Assembly: GCA_021831565.1 (NCBI GenBank)
Contig: JAKBMM010000024.1
Span: 1-42,699 of the forward strand
Reading direction: 5' to 3'
Length of the DNA: 42,699 bases
Origin: Planctomycetota bacterium
GTDB taxonomy: Bacteria > Planctomycetota > Phycisphaerae > WQYP01
In this document: positions 7,765 to 16,239 of the stretch, piece by piece
Layout of the letters: each line of letters opens with the position of its first letter
Numbering within the stretch: the first letter of the stretch is position 1
Program-made: the position numbers and the translations under genes
The notes under the pieces: model-generated
What the model was told of the DNA's origin: nothing
The model's database searches: none
Seen by the model: the letters and a program-made list of their open reading frames with translations, nothing else

Positions 7765-8580
7765 ATGCTGGAACATCCCCTAAAAATAGGACCGTACAGA
7801 CTTCATTCCCGCTTGATTGTGGGCACGGGAAAATACTCATCGCTGGAACTCATGCAGCAATGTCACGAGGCCAGCGGATCGCATTGCGTTACCGTCGCCG
7901 TTCGGCGGGAGCGGCTGATCGATAAAAATTCCGGCCGCAATATTCTCGACTTCATTGATCCGAAAAAATACGTCCTTTTGCCAAACACCGCCGGCTGTTT
8001 CACCGCCGACGACGTGGTGCGCGTCGCCCGTCTGGGACGCGAAATGCTGCGCGATTCCGGCTACCAGGGGGCCGACTGGGTGAAGCTGGAGTGCCTCGGT
8101 GACATCAAAACGCTTCTGCCCGAACCCGTCGGCACACTCGAAGCCTTGAAAATTCTGGTTGCCGACGGTTTCCACGTACTGGTTTACTGTTCCGATGATG
8201 TCATGCTATGCCGGCGCATAAAGGAAGCCGGCGCCGCCGCCGTCATGCCCGCCGGTTCACCCATCGGTTCCGGGCAAGGCGTGCTCAATCCCAATGCGAT
8301 TCGCATCATTCTTGAACAACTGAAGGAAAATGATCCGGATTATCCCATTATTGTGGATGCCGGCGTTGGCGCCGCCAGCGATGTGGCCGCCGCCATGGAA
8401 CTGGGCGTCGATGGCGTACTGCTGAACACCGCCATCGCCGGGGCGAAGGAGCCTCTGAAAATGGCCCGCGCCATGGGACTGGCGACCGAAGCCGGCCGCC
8501 TGGCGTTCGCGGCCGGTCGCATTCCACGCAAACTCTACGCCACAGCCAGCAGCCCATGGGAAGGCCGAATCAACGCTTGA
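7765..8580 (+). CDS. thiG: Thiazole synthase
   Basis: This 271-residue TIM-barrel enzyme makes the thiazole phosphate of thiamine from 1-deoxy-D-xylulose 5-phosphate, dehydroglycine and ThiS-thiocarboxylate. Recognisable marks are [10 protein letters not shown] at 17-26, the Schiff-base lysine K107 in DWVKLE, the [14 protein letters not shown] phosphate-binding stretch, and the C-terminal [18 protein letters not shown] and [10 protein letters not shown]. The usual length is about 255-270. AGGA at 7752-7756 provides the ribosome binding site. It forms an operon with thiS. The downstream initiator tRNA lies on the opposite strand. Confidence 0.97.
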   Translation: MLEHPLKIGPYRLHSRLIVGTGKYSSLELMQQCHEASGSHCVTVAVRRERLIDKNSGRNILDFIDPKKYVLLPNTAGCFTADDVVRVARLGREMLRDSGYQGADWVKLECLGDIKTLLPEPVGTLEALKILVADGFHVLVYCSDDVMLCRRIKEAGAAAVMPAGSPIGSGQGVLNPNAIRIILEQLKENDPDYPIIVDAGVGAASDVAAAMELGVDGVLLNTAIAGAKEPLKMARAMGLATEAGRLAFAAGRIPRKLYATASSPWEGRINA

Positions 8581-8598
8581 TCTTAATATCGCTCTTAA

Positions 8599-8672
<74 letters not shown>

Positions 8673-8883
8673 ATCAACATCGCGTTTGTTCTATTGGCTC
8701 GTCAGGCATCTTTCCATTCTCGGCCTTGCGACGAGCTACACCCGAAGTATCGGGGCTCTACCCACATCCATCCGCGTTCAGTATCCCATATCCGCCGGTT
8801 CCATGTCAAACGACCGCTTCTTCGGTTCCTCACGAAAAAATTGCCACGCCTGGGATCGCCTGGATTGACCGCATCATGCCCCC

Positions 8884-9969
8884 TCACGGCAAAATCAGCA
8901 TCGCGTCGCCATAACTGTAAAAGCGATAGTTCAGGCGTATCGCCTGGCGATACAAGTCTTTCAAGCGTTCCAGGCCGACCAGCGCCGCGACCAGTGCCAG
9001 CAGAGTGCTGCGCGGCAGATGAAAGTTGGTAATCAGAGCGTCGCAAAGCCGAAAGGTAAATCCGGGCTGAATCAGCAGATCGGTCCAGGAGGCCAGGTCG
9101 TGTGGCGGAACGGATACATCGAGAATTTCATCCGCGGCGGTTTCCAGGGCGCGAACGGTGGTCGTTCCGACCACTACCATGCGGCGCCCCGCCGCACGCT
9201 GCCGGCGGATCCTCTCCACAGTTGACTGACCGATGCTGAAAAACTCCCGCGAAATAGTGTGATTCTCCAACCGCAGCGTCCGTACCGGCAGAAATGTTCC
9301 CAGTCCCACGTGCAGCGTCACAAACGCCTGTTGCACACCGTGCCGCGCCAGTTCCGCCAGGAGTTCCGGCGTGAAATGCAGACCGGCGGTCGGGCAGGCC
9401 AAGGATCCGGTGGAACATGCGTACACCGTTTGATAATCCACCGCATCTTTCTCCTGGAACGGGACGGCGCGATCAACCGCGCGGGCTTTTTCGATGTACG
9501 GCGGCAGGGGAACGCCGCCGATTTTCTCCAAGAGAGCAAGTGCCGCTTGCGCGGTGTTCAGATCGGCGATCCACCGGCCTTTTTCCTCCAGCCGCCGGCA
9601 CAAGGTCAGTTCCACACCGGTGGATTGGTCATGCGAATCAACGACCGACAGCACCATGCCCGGGGCAACACGTCCGCGGGTTTTTAGCATTACCTGCCAG
9701 CATCCCGGAGCCTTTTCCTCCAGGAACAACCCCGATAGAAGACCGCCGGATGGTTTTCGCAATCGCAATTTTGCCGGTAGTACACGCGCGTCGTTGGCAG
9801 CCAGCAGATCTCCGGCGGTAAGCAGCTCCGGCAATTCATCAAATCGAAGGTGTTCGACCGAATCCGCGGCCCGGCGATAGACCAGGAGGCGGCACCGGTC
9901 GCGTGGATATACCGGATGGCGGGCGATCAGCGACGCGGGCAGGGGATAATCCAGTTCGTCGGTTCTCAT
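8884..9969 (-). CDS. queA: S-adenosylmethionine:tRNA ribosyltransferase-isomerase
   Basis: This 361-residue enzyme transfers and isomerises the ribose of SAM onto preQ1-modified tRNA, giving epoxyqueuosine at the wobble base. Family marks are DELDYPLPASLIARHP at the start, the PLPPYI segment, YQTVYA with SLACPTAGLHFT, TLHVGLGTF, the GTTTVRALE block, and the C-terminal TNFHLPRSTLL and YRFYSYGDAMLI. The length is normal (about 340-360). The ATG at 9969 gives the usual family start; another ATG two codons upstream at 9975 is possible. The frame stays open to 10143, but the extra residues have no family counterpart and cover an intergenic palindrome, so I exclude them. Confidence 0.96.
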   Translation of the reverse strand: MRTDELDYPLPASLIARHPVYPRDRCRLLVYRRAADSVEHLRFDELPELLTAGDLLAANDARVLPAKLRLRKPSGGLLSGLFLEEKAPGCWQVMLKTRGRVAPGMVLSVVDSHDQSTGVELTLCRRLEEKGRWIADLNTAQAALALLEKIGGVPLPPYIEKARAVDRAVPFQEKDAVDYQTVYACSTGSLACPTAGLHFTPELLAELARHGVQQAFVTLHVGLGTFLPVRTLRLENHTISREFFSIGQSTVERIRRQRAAGRRMVVVGTTTVRALETAADEILDVSVPPHDLASWTDLLIQPGFTFRLCDALITNFHLPRSTLLALVAALVGLERLKDLYRQAIRLNYRFYSYGDAMLILP

Positions 9970-10033
9970 GCCCATGAGGATATACCAAGACGCCAGGACG
10001 CGGGTACTTCCATCAAGCGTGATGATTTTTGGG

Positions 10034-10051
10034 GCCTGTCGGCCGGCAGGC
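10034..10051. repeat. 18-bp intergenic palindrome (GCCTGTCGG/CCGGCAGGC)
   Basis: The two 9-bp arms pair with one G-T wobble and no loop. It is located in the leader of queA, between queA and the glycosyltransferase gene. It is a candidate small dispersed repetitive palindrome; no second copy was noticed in this window. Confidence 0.5.
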
Positions 10052-10135
10052 AGGGGATGCCCGCGTCGAATAGGTAACATGAATGTTTTAGACGACGCGT
10101 CAGAATTGGCGCTATCGCTCGGAGAGTGGAATTCA

Positions 10136-11356
10136 TCAGGCATCCAGGCCCGATGACTGTCGGGCGCGTTTTTGCGAGCGGCTGCGCAGGCGGCGGCTCA
10201 CACCATTATGTGCGGGCATTTCCAGGAGGGTATTGACAATGGTCGTCGCGGCGGCGGGACGGGCGAGTTCGGCGGCGTGGCGGCGCATGGCGGCCAGGCG
10301 GTTTGGATCGTCCATCAACCGTTCGAGTTTCCACGCCAGCGCGGCGATATTGTTGCAGCGAATGGCTGCGCCTGCCTCCAGCAGATGATCGGCGTTGCGC
10401 TGTTCCTGGCCGGGAATTGGATTGACAATGCAGATGGGCAGCCGGCGGGCCAAGGCTTCGCTGGTCGTGAGGCCCCCGGCTTTTCCCAACAGCAGGTCGG
10501 CGGCGGCCATGTATTCATCCATCAGGATGGTGTAACCGATCACCACCATTTGCACCGGTTCCTTGCCGTTGCGGCGCGCGGCAATTTGATCCAGCTTCTG
10601 CTTGAGCTCCTCGCCCTGGCCCGCGATAACGACAATCTGCGCCCGCCGGCGGATGCGAAAGAGTTCGTCGATCATGGTTTCGACGGGACCGACGCCGTAA
10701 CCGCCGGCAACGACCAGAATGGTAAAGAGGTGCAAGTCCAGACCGAGACGGCGACGGGCCTGTTCCGGCGTTTTTTCCTCCATGAAAACCGGATCCACCG
10801 GTATTCCGGATACGCTGATGCATGTCGGATCGATACCCAGCCGTTCCATGTGCGCGCGGGTTTCTTCCAGCATGACAAAATAATGTTGATAGCTATGCGT
10901 CAGCCACATTGCGTGGCAATCGAAATCCGTCACGGCGATCGACGGTCGAACCGGCAGTCGGCCGTTCTCGTAAAGCCAGGCCGTCAGGACGGCCGGTGTG
11001 AAGTGGGTGCAGATGATCAGATTCGGCGCAAAGGCGGCGGCCGCCTTGAGGAACGGTCCCGCGTTAAATTTGTCGAAAGCCAGCCGCATTTTTTCCCGGC
11101 GCCAGGGTGTATCGGTGGTATCGTAAATCCAGCCGAGCATTTTGGGAGCACGGTTGATCAGGTCCAGGTACACCTGCGAATAGATGTGCCGGAACAGCCG
11201 TGAAGTGTACTTGAGCATGTCCCAATGCTGCACCTGGCCGACCTGGGGATGCGCCTGACACACCTTCAGGAGGGCCTCGGCGGCGCGGACGTGGCCCGCC
11301 CCGGCGGAGGCCGAAAGAATGAGAACTTTTCTGCATCCTTGCGATTCGCTGATCAT
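10136..11356 (-). CDS. GT28-type glycosyltransferase of the MGDG synthase / UgtP type
   Basis: This 406-residue protein resembles glycosyltransferases that put sugar on diacylglycerol (UgtP, plant MGDG synthases). The N-terminal domain begins KVLILSASAGAGHVRAAEAL, the glycine-rich loop of the MGDG-synthase N-domain. VTDFDCHAMW follows near residue 160, and the C-terminal half carries the UDP-sugar binding marks VVAGGYGVGPVE, AADLLLGKAGGLTTSEAL and NPIPGQEQRNA. It is expected to be peripheral on the inner face of the cytoplasmic membrane. The ATG at 11356 is chosen because the family starts just before the ILSAS strand; the frame is open 14 codons further. The donor sugar and acceptor cannot be told from sequence. 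It lies 65 bp downstream of phhB. Confidence 0.85.
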   Translation of the reverse strand: MISESQGCRKVLILSASAGAGHVRAAEALLKVCQAHPQVGQVQHWDMLKYTSRLFRHIYSQVYLDLINRAPKMLGWIYDTTDTPWRREKMRLAFDKFNAGPFLKAAAAFAPNLIICTHFTPAVLTAWLYENGRLPVRPSIAVTDFDCHAMWLTHSYQHYFVMLEETRAHMERLGIDPTCISVSGIPVDPVFMEEKTPEQARRRLGLDLHLFTILVVAGGYGVGPVETMIDELFRIRRRAQIVVIAGQGEELKQKLDQIAARRNGKEPVQMVVIGYTILMDEYMAAADLLLGKAGGLTTSEALARRLPICIVNPIPGQEQRNADHLLEAGAAIRCNNIAALAWKLERLMDDPNRLAAMRRHAAELARPAAATTIVNTLLEMPAHNGVSRRLRSRSQKRARQSSGLDA

Positions 11357-11421
11357 GAAAGATTCCAACCCCCACGGCGCACTTTGCCATTGTACCAACT
11401 ACCGAACGTTTGAATGGGCCG

Positions 11422-11769
11422 CTAGAGCATCAACATGGCGTTGATTTTCGCGGCACAGATAAAATCGTTCTCCGAAATTCCTCCGATCGCATGGGTGCGG
11501 TAGCGAATCAGGCATCGACTGTAACCGACTTCCATGTCGGGATGATGGTTCTCCATCTGCGCCAGCCAAGCGACGGCGTTTACAAACGCCATTGTCTGGT
11601 AGTAGTTCATGAAAACAAATGCCCGCACAATCGCTCCGTCGCGGTATTCCCACCCCGGAACCCCCGGGAGCAGCTCTTGAATCTCTTCGTTTTCCAACGG
11701 CTTGACGCCTCCCTCGCATGGCTTGCAGCGGCGGGACGAAAAGCGGGAGCCATCTGGAACGTGCGCCAT
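11422..11769 (-). CDS. phhB: Pterin-4-alpha-carbinolamine dehydratase
   Basis: This 115-residue protein dehydrates 4a-hydroxytetrahydrobiopterin in pterin recycling; in bacteria without phenylalanine hydroxylase it also acts in related pterin chemistry. The active-site motif ENHHPDMEVGY at 73-83 is intact. The start CKPCEGGVKPL is a typical feature of the longer bacterial form, where the two cysteines are common. The ATG at 11769 has a perfect AGGAGG six to ten bases upstream, which decides the start against a 66-codon open extension. A good promoter with TATAAT lies about 50 bp upstream. No phenylalanine hydroxylase is seen nearby, so the physiological substrate is uncertain. Confidence 0.93.
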   Translation of the reverse strand: MAHVPDGSRFSSRRCKPCEGGVKPLENEEIQELLPGVPGWEYRDGAIVRAFVFMNYYQTMAFVNAVAWLAQMENHHPDMEVGYSRCLIRYRTHAIGGISENDFICAAKINAMLML

Positions 11770-11823
11770 AAAGAAAAAACCTCCTGCCGGGAACACGAAC
11801 AACCGTCCTGACTGGCCATACTG

Positions 11824-11852
11824 ATTATACAACGTGGTTTTCCGCCCGTCAT
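11824..11852 (-). promoter_or_regulatory. Sigma-70-type promoter of phhB
   Basis: On the minus strand there is a perfect -10 TATAAT (plus-strand 11824-11829), a 17-bp spacer and a -35 ATGACG (11847-11852, 4 of 6 to TTGACA). The predicted start of transcription lies about 45-50 bases before the phhB ATG. Confidence 0.6.
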
Positions 11853-12013
11853 TGCCTTGGAGGGGCAAAAAATCGGCAATGTACGAGCAAATACGCAAAC
11901 GCTTTTTATTTGTTAAAATGTGGTCGGGTGAGCCAACTGGAGTTGCATCGTCATACGGAGATTCCACCGGCCAATGAGACGCTCCCTTTCAAATGGGCGA
12001 AAATATGGTTCTA

Positions 12014-12033
12014 ATCCCGATAGCCATCGGAGT
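12014..12033. repeat. Intergenic palindrome, CCCGATAGC family, copy 1
   Basis: ATCCCGATAGCCATCGGAGT is a member of a palindrome family also found at 13538-13562, 23276-23295 and 37522-37541. This copy lies upstream of the methyltransferase start. It is not in a coding frame that I accept. Confidence 0.65.
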
Positions 12034-12144
12034 CTCGATGGTGGTCAAACAGGGTTGGAACTGTGCGGGACCGCGCCTCCGGCCGTGCCCGGCGATATAC
12101 AAGGCTTCATCGAAGAAAACCCCGGCGGGGATGGAACACGGGAA

Positions 12145-12867
12145 ATGAATTCGTCCTGGATATCCGAACTGGTTGCCGCCGCCGCCACACCGTATCGGGC
12201 GGTCGGTTGTTTCGCGTGGTATTTCGCCCGCGGCAAGCTTCGTGGCGACCCGATCTTTACCGCTTTGCTGGAGCGAGGCCTGATTCCTCCGCAAGCCCGT
12301 ATTCACGACTTGGGCTGTGGGCAGGGTCTCCTGGCCGCGTGGCTGCTGGCGGCGCAAAGCCGGTATGTCGCCGGCGACTGGCCCCGGAATTGGCCACCAG
12401 CGCCGCAACCGACGTGGATCCACGGCATAGAAATGATGCCCCGCGATGTATGGCGGGCCAGGCGGGCGCTGGGCGAGAGCGCCGAGTTTGTACAGGGCGA
12501 CATTCGGACCGGCGATTTTGGTCCGGCCGATGCGGTAGTAATTTTCGACGTATTGCACTACTTCGACTTCTCCGTGCAAGACCGGGTACTGCGGCGGGTG
12601 CGCGATTCGCTCTGCCCGCAGGGGGTGCTGCTGCTGCGGGTGGGCGACGCCGCGGGTGGACTGCGATTTCTCTTGAGCTACTGGGTTGATCTATTGGTTA
12701 TCATGGCGCGCGGCCACCGCCTTCGCCGGTTGTATTGCCGGTCTGTGGCGGACTGGACGGGCGCATTGGACGCGCTGGGTTTCACGGTGGACGCCTTGCC
12801 CATGAGCCGCGGTACGCCCTTCGCCAATGTCCTGCTGGTGGCACGGCTGCGGAAAGCGCACGGGTGA
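12145..12867 (+). CDS. Class I SAM-dependent methyltransferase
   Basis: This 240-residue protein has the Rossmann-fold motif I IHDLGCGQGLLAAW at about residues 53-66. An acidic strand-2 position at GIEMMPRDV, FVQGDIRT for motif II and VVIFDVLHYF for motif IV follow; these define a SAM-binding methyltransferase. A hydrophobic stretch LLSYWVDLLVIMA in the C-terminal half suggests membrane association or a lipid-like substrate. The ATG at 12145 with GGGAA upstream is chosen because earlier codons lack any domain. The sulfotransferase gene follows 50 bp later on the same strand. The substrate cannot be inferred; similar proteins occur near lipid and polyketide-type pigment genes, but there are none here. 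Confidence 0.82.
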   Translation: MNSSWISELVAAAATPYRAVGCFAWYFARGKLRGDPIFTALLERGLIPPQARIHDLGCGQGLLAAWLLAAQSRYVAGDWPRNWPPAPQPTWIHGIEMMPRDVWRARRALGESAEFVQGDIRTGDFGPADAVVIFDVLHYFDFSVQDRVLRRVRDSLCPQGVLLLRVGDAAGGLRFLLSYWVDLLVIMARGHRLRRLYCRSVADWTGALDALGFTVDALPMSRGTPFANVLLVARLRKAHG

Positions 12868-12917
12868 CGCATCCGGAAACGAATATAACGGATTGGAACT
12901 TCTCTGGAGGTTTGGAT

Positions 12918-13505
12918 ATGACCGGCGCGCGGTTGGATACGCAACCGGTGATTATTGTTTCTGGTTTGCCGCGATCGGGCACATCGCTGATGATGCAGAT
13001 GCTCGCCGCGGGCGGCATAGAGGTTCTTACCGATTCCCTGCGCACGCCGGATGAAAACAATCCTCGCGGTTATTACGAATTGGAAGCCGTCAAATTCACC
13101 AGGACCAATCCTCAATGGCTCGCCGGCGCTCCCGGCAAAGCGGTGAAGATCATCTATCGGTTGCTTTACGATCTGCCGGCGGACTATTCTTATCGCGTCA
13201 TTTTCATGCAGCGTGATCGCCACGAGGTGCTCGCCTCACAGCGGGCCATGCTCCAGGGACGTTCCGGCACCGCCACCGGGCTAAGCGACAAGCAACTTGG
13301 GGATATTTTTGCCCGCGAAATTGCCGCCATCAATCAGTGGCTCGCCCAGCAGCCGAATTTTTCCGTGCTCAACATTGAGTACCGCCAACTGGTGCAAAAT
13401 CCCCGCGAGCGGATCCAGGCGATCGCCGCGTTTCTATCTCGGCCCATGAATATTCAGGCTATGCAGGCGGCCATTGATCCGGCGCTTTATCGCCAGCGGG
13501 CATAG
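12918..13505 (+). CDS. Small sulfotransferase-family protein
   Basis: This 195-residue protein has the 5'-phosphosulfate-binding loop GLPRSGTSLMMQML at 16-29, right after a hydrophobic strand (VIIVS). This is the signature of PAPS-dependent sulfotransferases. VIFMQRDRHEVLASQ fits the 3'-phosphate-binding region (R.....S) and LNIEYRQLVQNP is the usual downstream block. It is shorter than most members (250-300 residues), with a compact C-terminus. CTGGAGG at 12904-12910 decides the start at ATG 12918. It is probably co-transcribed with the methyltransferase. The substrate is unknown. A CCCGATAGC-type palindrome followed by a T-run lies just downstream. Confidence 0.82.
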   Translation: MTGARLDTQPVIIVSGLPRSGTSLMMQMLAAGGIEVLTDSLRTPDENNPRGYYELEAVKFTRTNPQWLAGAPGKAVKIIYRLLYDLPADYSYRVIFMQRDRHEVLASQRAMLQGRSGTATGLSDKQLGDIFAREIAAINQWLAQQPNFSVLNIEYRQLVQNPRERIQAIAAFLSRPMNIQAMQAAIDPALYRQRA

Positions 13506-13537
13506 GCGTCGCCGATCAGAACAGGGCGGGCCGGGCA

Positions 13538-13562
13538 ATCCCGCTATCTATCGGGGTCCCAT
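13538..13562. repeat. Intergenic palindrome, CCCGATAGC family, copy 2
   Basis: ATCCCGCTATCTATCGGGGT (13538-13557) lies between two convergent genes. It can form a six-pair stem and is followed ten bases on by a run of seven T (in ATTCGTTTTTTTA), so it may serve as a weak rightward terminator for the sulfotransferase gene. Confidence 0.55.
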
Positions 13563-13664
13563 TCGTTTTTTTATATGCCCCGGACTTTCCGGAAGTGTCC
13601 TTCCAGATCAAACGCCCTGGCATGTGCACATTCCCCATCGGCTGATTTTCTCTCTTGCATCCCC

Positions 13665-15188
13665 TCAACAATCCGGCGTCCCCCCCACTAACTGAAGCAA
13701 GGCGAATGGCGTTAGGGGATAGGGAACCAATACTCCCTCAACCATCCGCTGGGCTTCCCGCCTGCGGCCGGCCTGCCGATAGCATTGGGCCAACAGAAAG
13801 CGCAAGAGGATGCGGTTGGGCAATTCTGAAATAAGTGTTTCCAGCAATGAAATTGCTTCGGCAAATTTTCCGGCGTCTGCATAAACCATCGCCAGATTCG
13901 CCTGGCGTTCCAGAATGGTGCGCCGGACCGCCTGTTGCTTGTCCTCTTCCAACGGCGCTATATAGCCCAACGCCACAAGCTGGTTGATCGCTTCCTGGGC
14001 TTCCAGGGGATCTTGCCGCTTTTCCGGCGGATGCATGCCGGCATCGCCGGGAATATCTTCCCATGAGTTAATTCTCTCCAGAGCTGGCGGTTTTTCAAAC
14101 GCCTGGACAAGAACTTTGCCATCCATGTCCTGGCCAACCGGCAGTCCGAAAAGAGTCAGCAGGGTGGGCGTAACATCCAGGATGCTCGCGCCGTCAATGC
14201 GCTCGCCCTTACGAATGCCCGGTCCGCTCATGCAGAGGATGCCGAAAGGGCGATGGCAGACGGCTGCTCCGGCAGGTTCCTTGGAAATGTATTCGGGCCG
14301 CCGATGGTCGGAATAAAAGCCATGATCGGAAACGATCATCACAACAGTCTCCGGCCCCGCCAGGTCCAGCAACCGTCCCAGCATCGTATCGTGATAAGAG
14401 TAAACGCCGTTGACCACATTCTTGTATAAATCAAAATCTTCTTTGGAAATTCCGTCCAACTTCGGCGGACGATAAGGCATAAAGCTGTGGGAAAATTGGT
14501 CGATCGATTCGTAATAGACGGCGGCGAAATCCCAAGGCTTGTTTTTCAGAAGATAGGTGGCGGCGGCGTGTACGCTGAGAACTTCCGCCAATAGGCGGGC
14601 CACCACGGAAATACTTTTATCCTTTTCCGGGTTTATCTTGGCGGCGCCGGGAACTAAGGGCACAAGCATGCCGCTATCGATATCCGCCGGGTAAAGCCGG
14701 CACTGGGCCAACTCGGTCTCCAGCTCCGGTGGGTGGAATGTGCCGGGCTTGACCGGCAAGGGCTTGTCGAAATCGTCAACAGTCTTCTGAAAATATTCGC
14801 TTACGCAACAGCCGCGGATCGGTTCGGCGGGGTGCCCGGCGTACCACGCGATCACCTGGCTGCTCAGCTCGTTCTGCGAAAGAATGTTCCATATCGCCTT
14901 GACCTTCCGCGAGGTACTGGTGGAAGGGCGGACGTACTGGTGGTCGGGATCCGGCTCCATGAAGCTCAGAATGCCATGTTTGTCCGGTCGTTTTCCGGTG
15001 GCGATGGAGTTCCATAACATCGGCGAGAGAATAGGCTTTATGGTGGCGATATCACCCCTAACGCCGCTGTTGATGACTCGCTGCAAATTGGGCATAAGGC
15101 CTTGTTCAAGCAGGGGTTGGATGATTTGCCAGTCGGCGGCATCCCAGCCTATCAACAGCAGTTTTTTCGCCAAACGTTGCTGTGCCAT
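13665..15188 (-). CDS. Alkaline-phosphatase-superfamily phosphodiesterase/nucleotide pyrophosphatase-like protein with short TPR-like tail
   Basis: This 507-residue protein begins KKLLLIGWDAADWQIIQPLL, the metal-binding Asp and first strand of type I phosphodiesterases. LSPMLWNSIATGKRPDKHGI follows, where the nucleophile Ser/Thr sits, then YYESIDQFSH and VSDHGFYSDH (metal ligands Asp and His), and a final ligand His near VCHRPFGILC. From about residue 420 two helical repeats (ANLAMVYADAGKFAEAISLLE and the following pair) look like TPR. The product then stops abruptly at LLQLVGGTPDC. Similar proteins often have longer TPR tails, so a shortened end is possible. No signal peptide is visible, so it is probably cytoplasmic. 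Its substrate is unknown. It is convergent with the sulfotransferase gene. Confidence 0.85.
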   Translation of the reverse strand: MAQQRLAKKLLLIGWDAADWQIIQPLLEQGLMPNLQRVINSGVRGDIATIKPILSPMLWNSIATGKRPDKHGILSFMEPDPDHQYVRPSTSTSRKVKAIWNILSQNELSSQVIAWYAGHPAEPIRGCCVSEYFQKTVDDFDKPLPVKPGTFHPPELETELAQCRLYPADIDSGMLVPLVPGAAKINPEKDKSISVVARLLAEVLSVHAAATYLLKNKPWDFAAVYYESIDQFSHSFMPYRPPKLDGISKEDFDLYKNVVNGVYSYHDTMLGRLLDLAGPETVVMIVSDHGFYSDHRRPEYISKEPAGAAVCHRPFGILCMSGPGIRKGERIDGASILDVTPTLLTLFGLPVGQDMDGKVLVQAFEKPPALERINSWEDIPGDAGMHPPEKRQDPLEAQEAINQLVALGYIAPLEEDKQQAVRRTILERQANLAMVYADAGKFAEAISLLETLISELPNRILLRFLLAQCYRQAGRRREAQRMVEGVLVPYPLTPFALLQLVGGTPDC

Positions 15189-15318
15189 AGTCCCGTCCGT
15201 TTCCTTTTTTGTACCGGCGGTTCATCGCCGTTTTCCGCCGTTCAAACGCACTAAAAATGATAATTACACTGATTCGGATAACCATTCAACCTCCCGAATC
15301 AACAGGCTTGATGGGGTG

Positions 15319-16026
15319 TTACCCGGGCATGGGCCGGGCGAGTTCCTCCAACAGGCGCCGCGGCGCGCCGATGTCGCCGATGGAACATTGGCCGATATAG
15401 CGGGCTGCTTCCGGTTGGGCAAAGCCGATCTTGATACCGCAGAAACTTACTGTATGCGCAGCCTGAATGGCACAACCCAGCGGCTGACCGGTATCGCAGT
15501 CCAGACCCGACGGTATATCCGCACTGACGACTCGTCGTCCGGATTGATTAATTGTCTCGATCCATGCGGCGAACAGACCCGTGACCGGACGGGATAATCC
15601 CGTTCCGAAAAGCGCATCGATAATCGCCTCATCCACATGACTTTCATTGACCCAGCGCCGCAACGCTTCAGCCGCTTCTGTGTCCGTCAGGACGGGAAGT
15701 TCCATTGCCCGAATGGTGCGGAGTTGTTCCCCGGCCGGACCGGAGAATTTTTCCGCACCGGCGGCGAGCAAGATCTGCACTGGGTGTCCCCGATTGCTCA
15801 AGTGTCGCGCCGCCACCAGCCCGTCGCCGCCGTTGTTGCCTGGTCCCGCCACCACCAGTACGCGCGAGTCGGCATGTATGTATGCCTGTGTAATTTCCGC
15901 AACCGCCCGTCCGGCGTTTTCCATCAGCGTCAGAACAGGAATGCCGTAGTCTTGGACCGCCCGGCGATCAATTTCCGCCAAGTCCGTGCGGGAAAACCAG
16001 AGCGGCGCCGGGGCCATAGGTTCCAT
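15319..16026 (-). CDS. nnrE: NAD(P)H-hydrate epimerase (YjeF N-terminal domain)
   Basis: This 235-residue protein epimerises the R-form of hydrated NAD(P)H so that the dehydratase can repair it. The signature GPGNNGGDGLVAARHL sits at 61-76, preceded by MENAGRAVAE. DALFGTGLSRPV and ADIPSGLDCDTG give the remaining active-site and cation-binding loops. Only the epimerase half is present; the ADP/ATP-dependent dehydratase domain often fused behind it is absent, so nnrD must be separate. The ATG at 16026 with GGCGGA upstream is the best start; ATG 16017 is also possible. It lies between uvrA and the phosphodiesterase gene on the same strand. Confidence 0.93.
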   Translation of the reverse strand: MEPMAPAPLWFSRTDLAEIDRRAVQDYGIPVLTLMENAGRAVAEITQAYIHADSRVLVVAGPGNNGGDGLVAARHLSNRGHPVQILLAAGAEKFSGPAGEQLRTIRAMELPVLTDTEAAEALRRWVNESHVDEAIIDALFGTGLSRPVTGLFAAWIETINQSGRRVVSADIPSGLDCDTGQPLGCAIQAAHTVSFCGIKIGFAQPEAARYIGQCSIGDIGAPRRLLEELARPMPG

Positions 16027-16112
16027 TTTGTTCCGCCAATCGTTACCGTACCGTCGCTTGATGCAACTTCGCCGTGGCGTCAAGTAACCAACGGTCGCAG
16101 CTTGCGGCGCCA

Positions 16113-16150
16113 CATCCCCGCGTCGAACGGGCGGGGATGATATCTATCAT
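16113..16150. other. Hairpin and overlapping palindrome between uvrA and nnrE
   Basis: CATCCCCGC (16113-16121) pairs with GCGGGGATG (16131-16139), giving a nine-pair stem with a nine-base loop. Overlapping its edge is the 14-bp palindrome ATGATATCTATCAT (16137-16150). The minus strand here also contains TATGAT as a possible -10 for nnrE. There is no T-run, so an operator or leader structure is as likely as a terminator. Confidence 0.4.
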
Positions 16151-16239
16151 ACGCGCCAGTTGTGCGCACGGGTGAAAATAAAAATACGGCGCGGTCGAAC
16201 TCGCCCGTCGTATTTGTTCGGCGACTAACGGGCGCGGTG

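Larger units (their letters stand above)
11770..12144. other. Divergent intergenic region phhB / methyltransferase
   Basis: This 375-bp stretch carries the phhB promoter and one CCCGATAGC-type palindrome. The methyltransferase frame is open back to 11974, but the residues before 12145 are low-complexity, cover the palindrome and show no domain, so I treat them as non-coding. No clear rightward promoter was found. Confidence 0.45.

Noticed and set aside
8694-9032. Open frames on the plus strand downstream of the initiator tRNA and over queA
   Set aside because: They lie opposite queA or over the tRNA spacer, have no recognisable domain and no ribosome binding site.
9970-10143. N-terminal extension of QueA
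   Set aside because: The extra 58 codons have no family counterpart and run across an intergenic palindrome.
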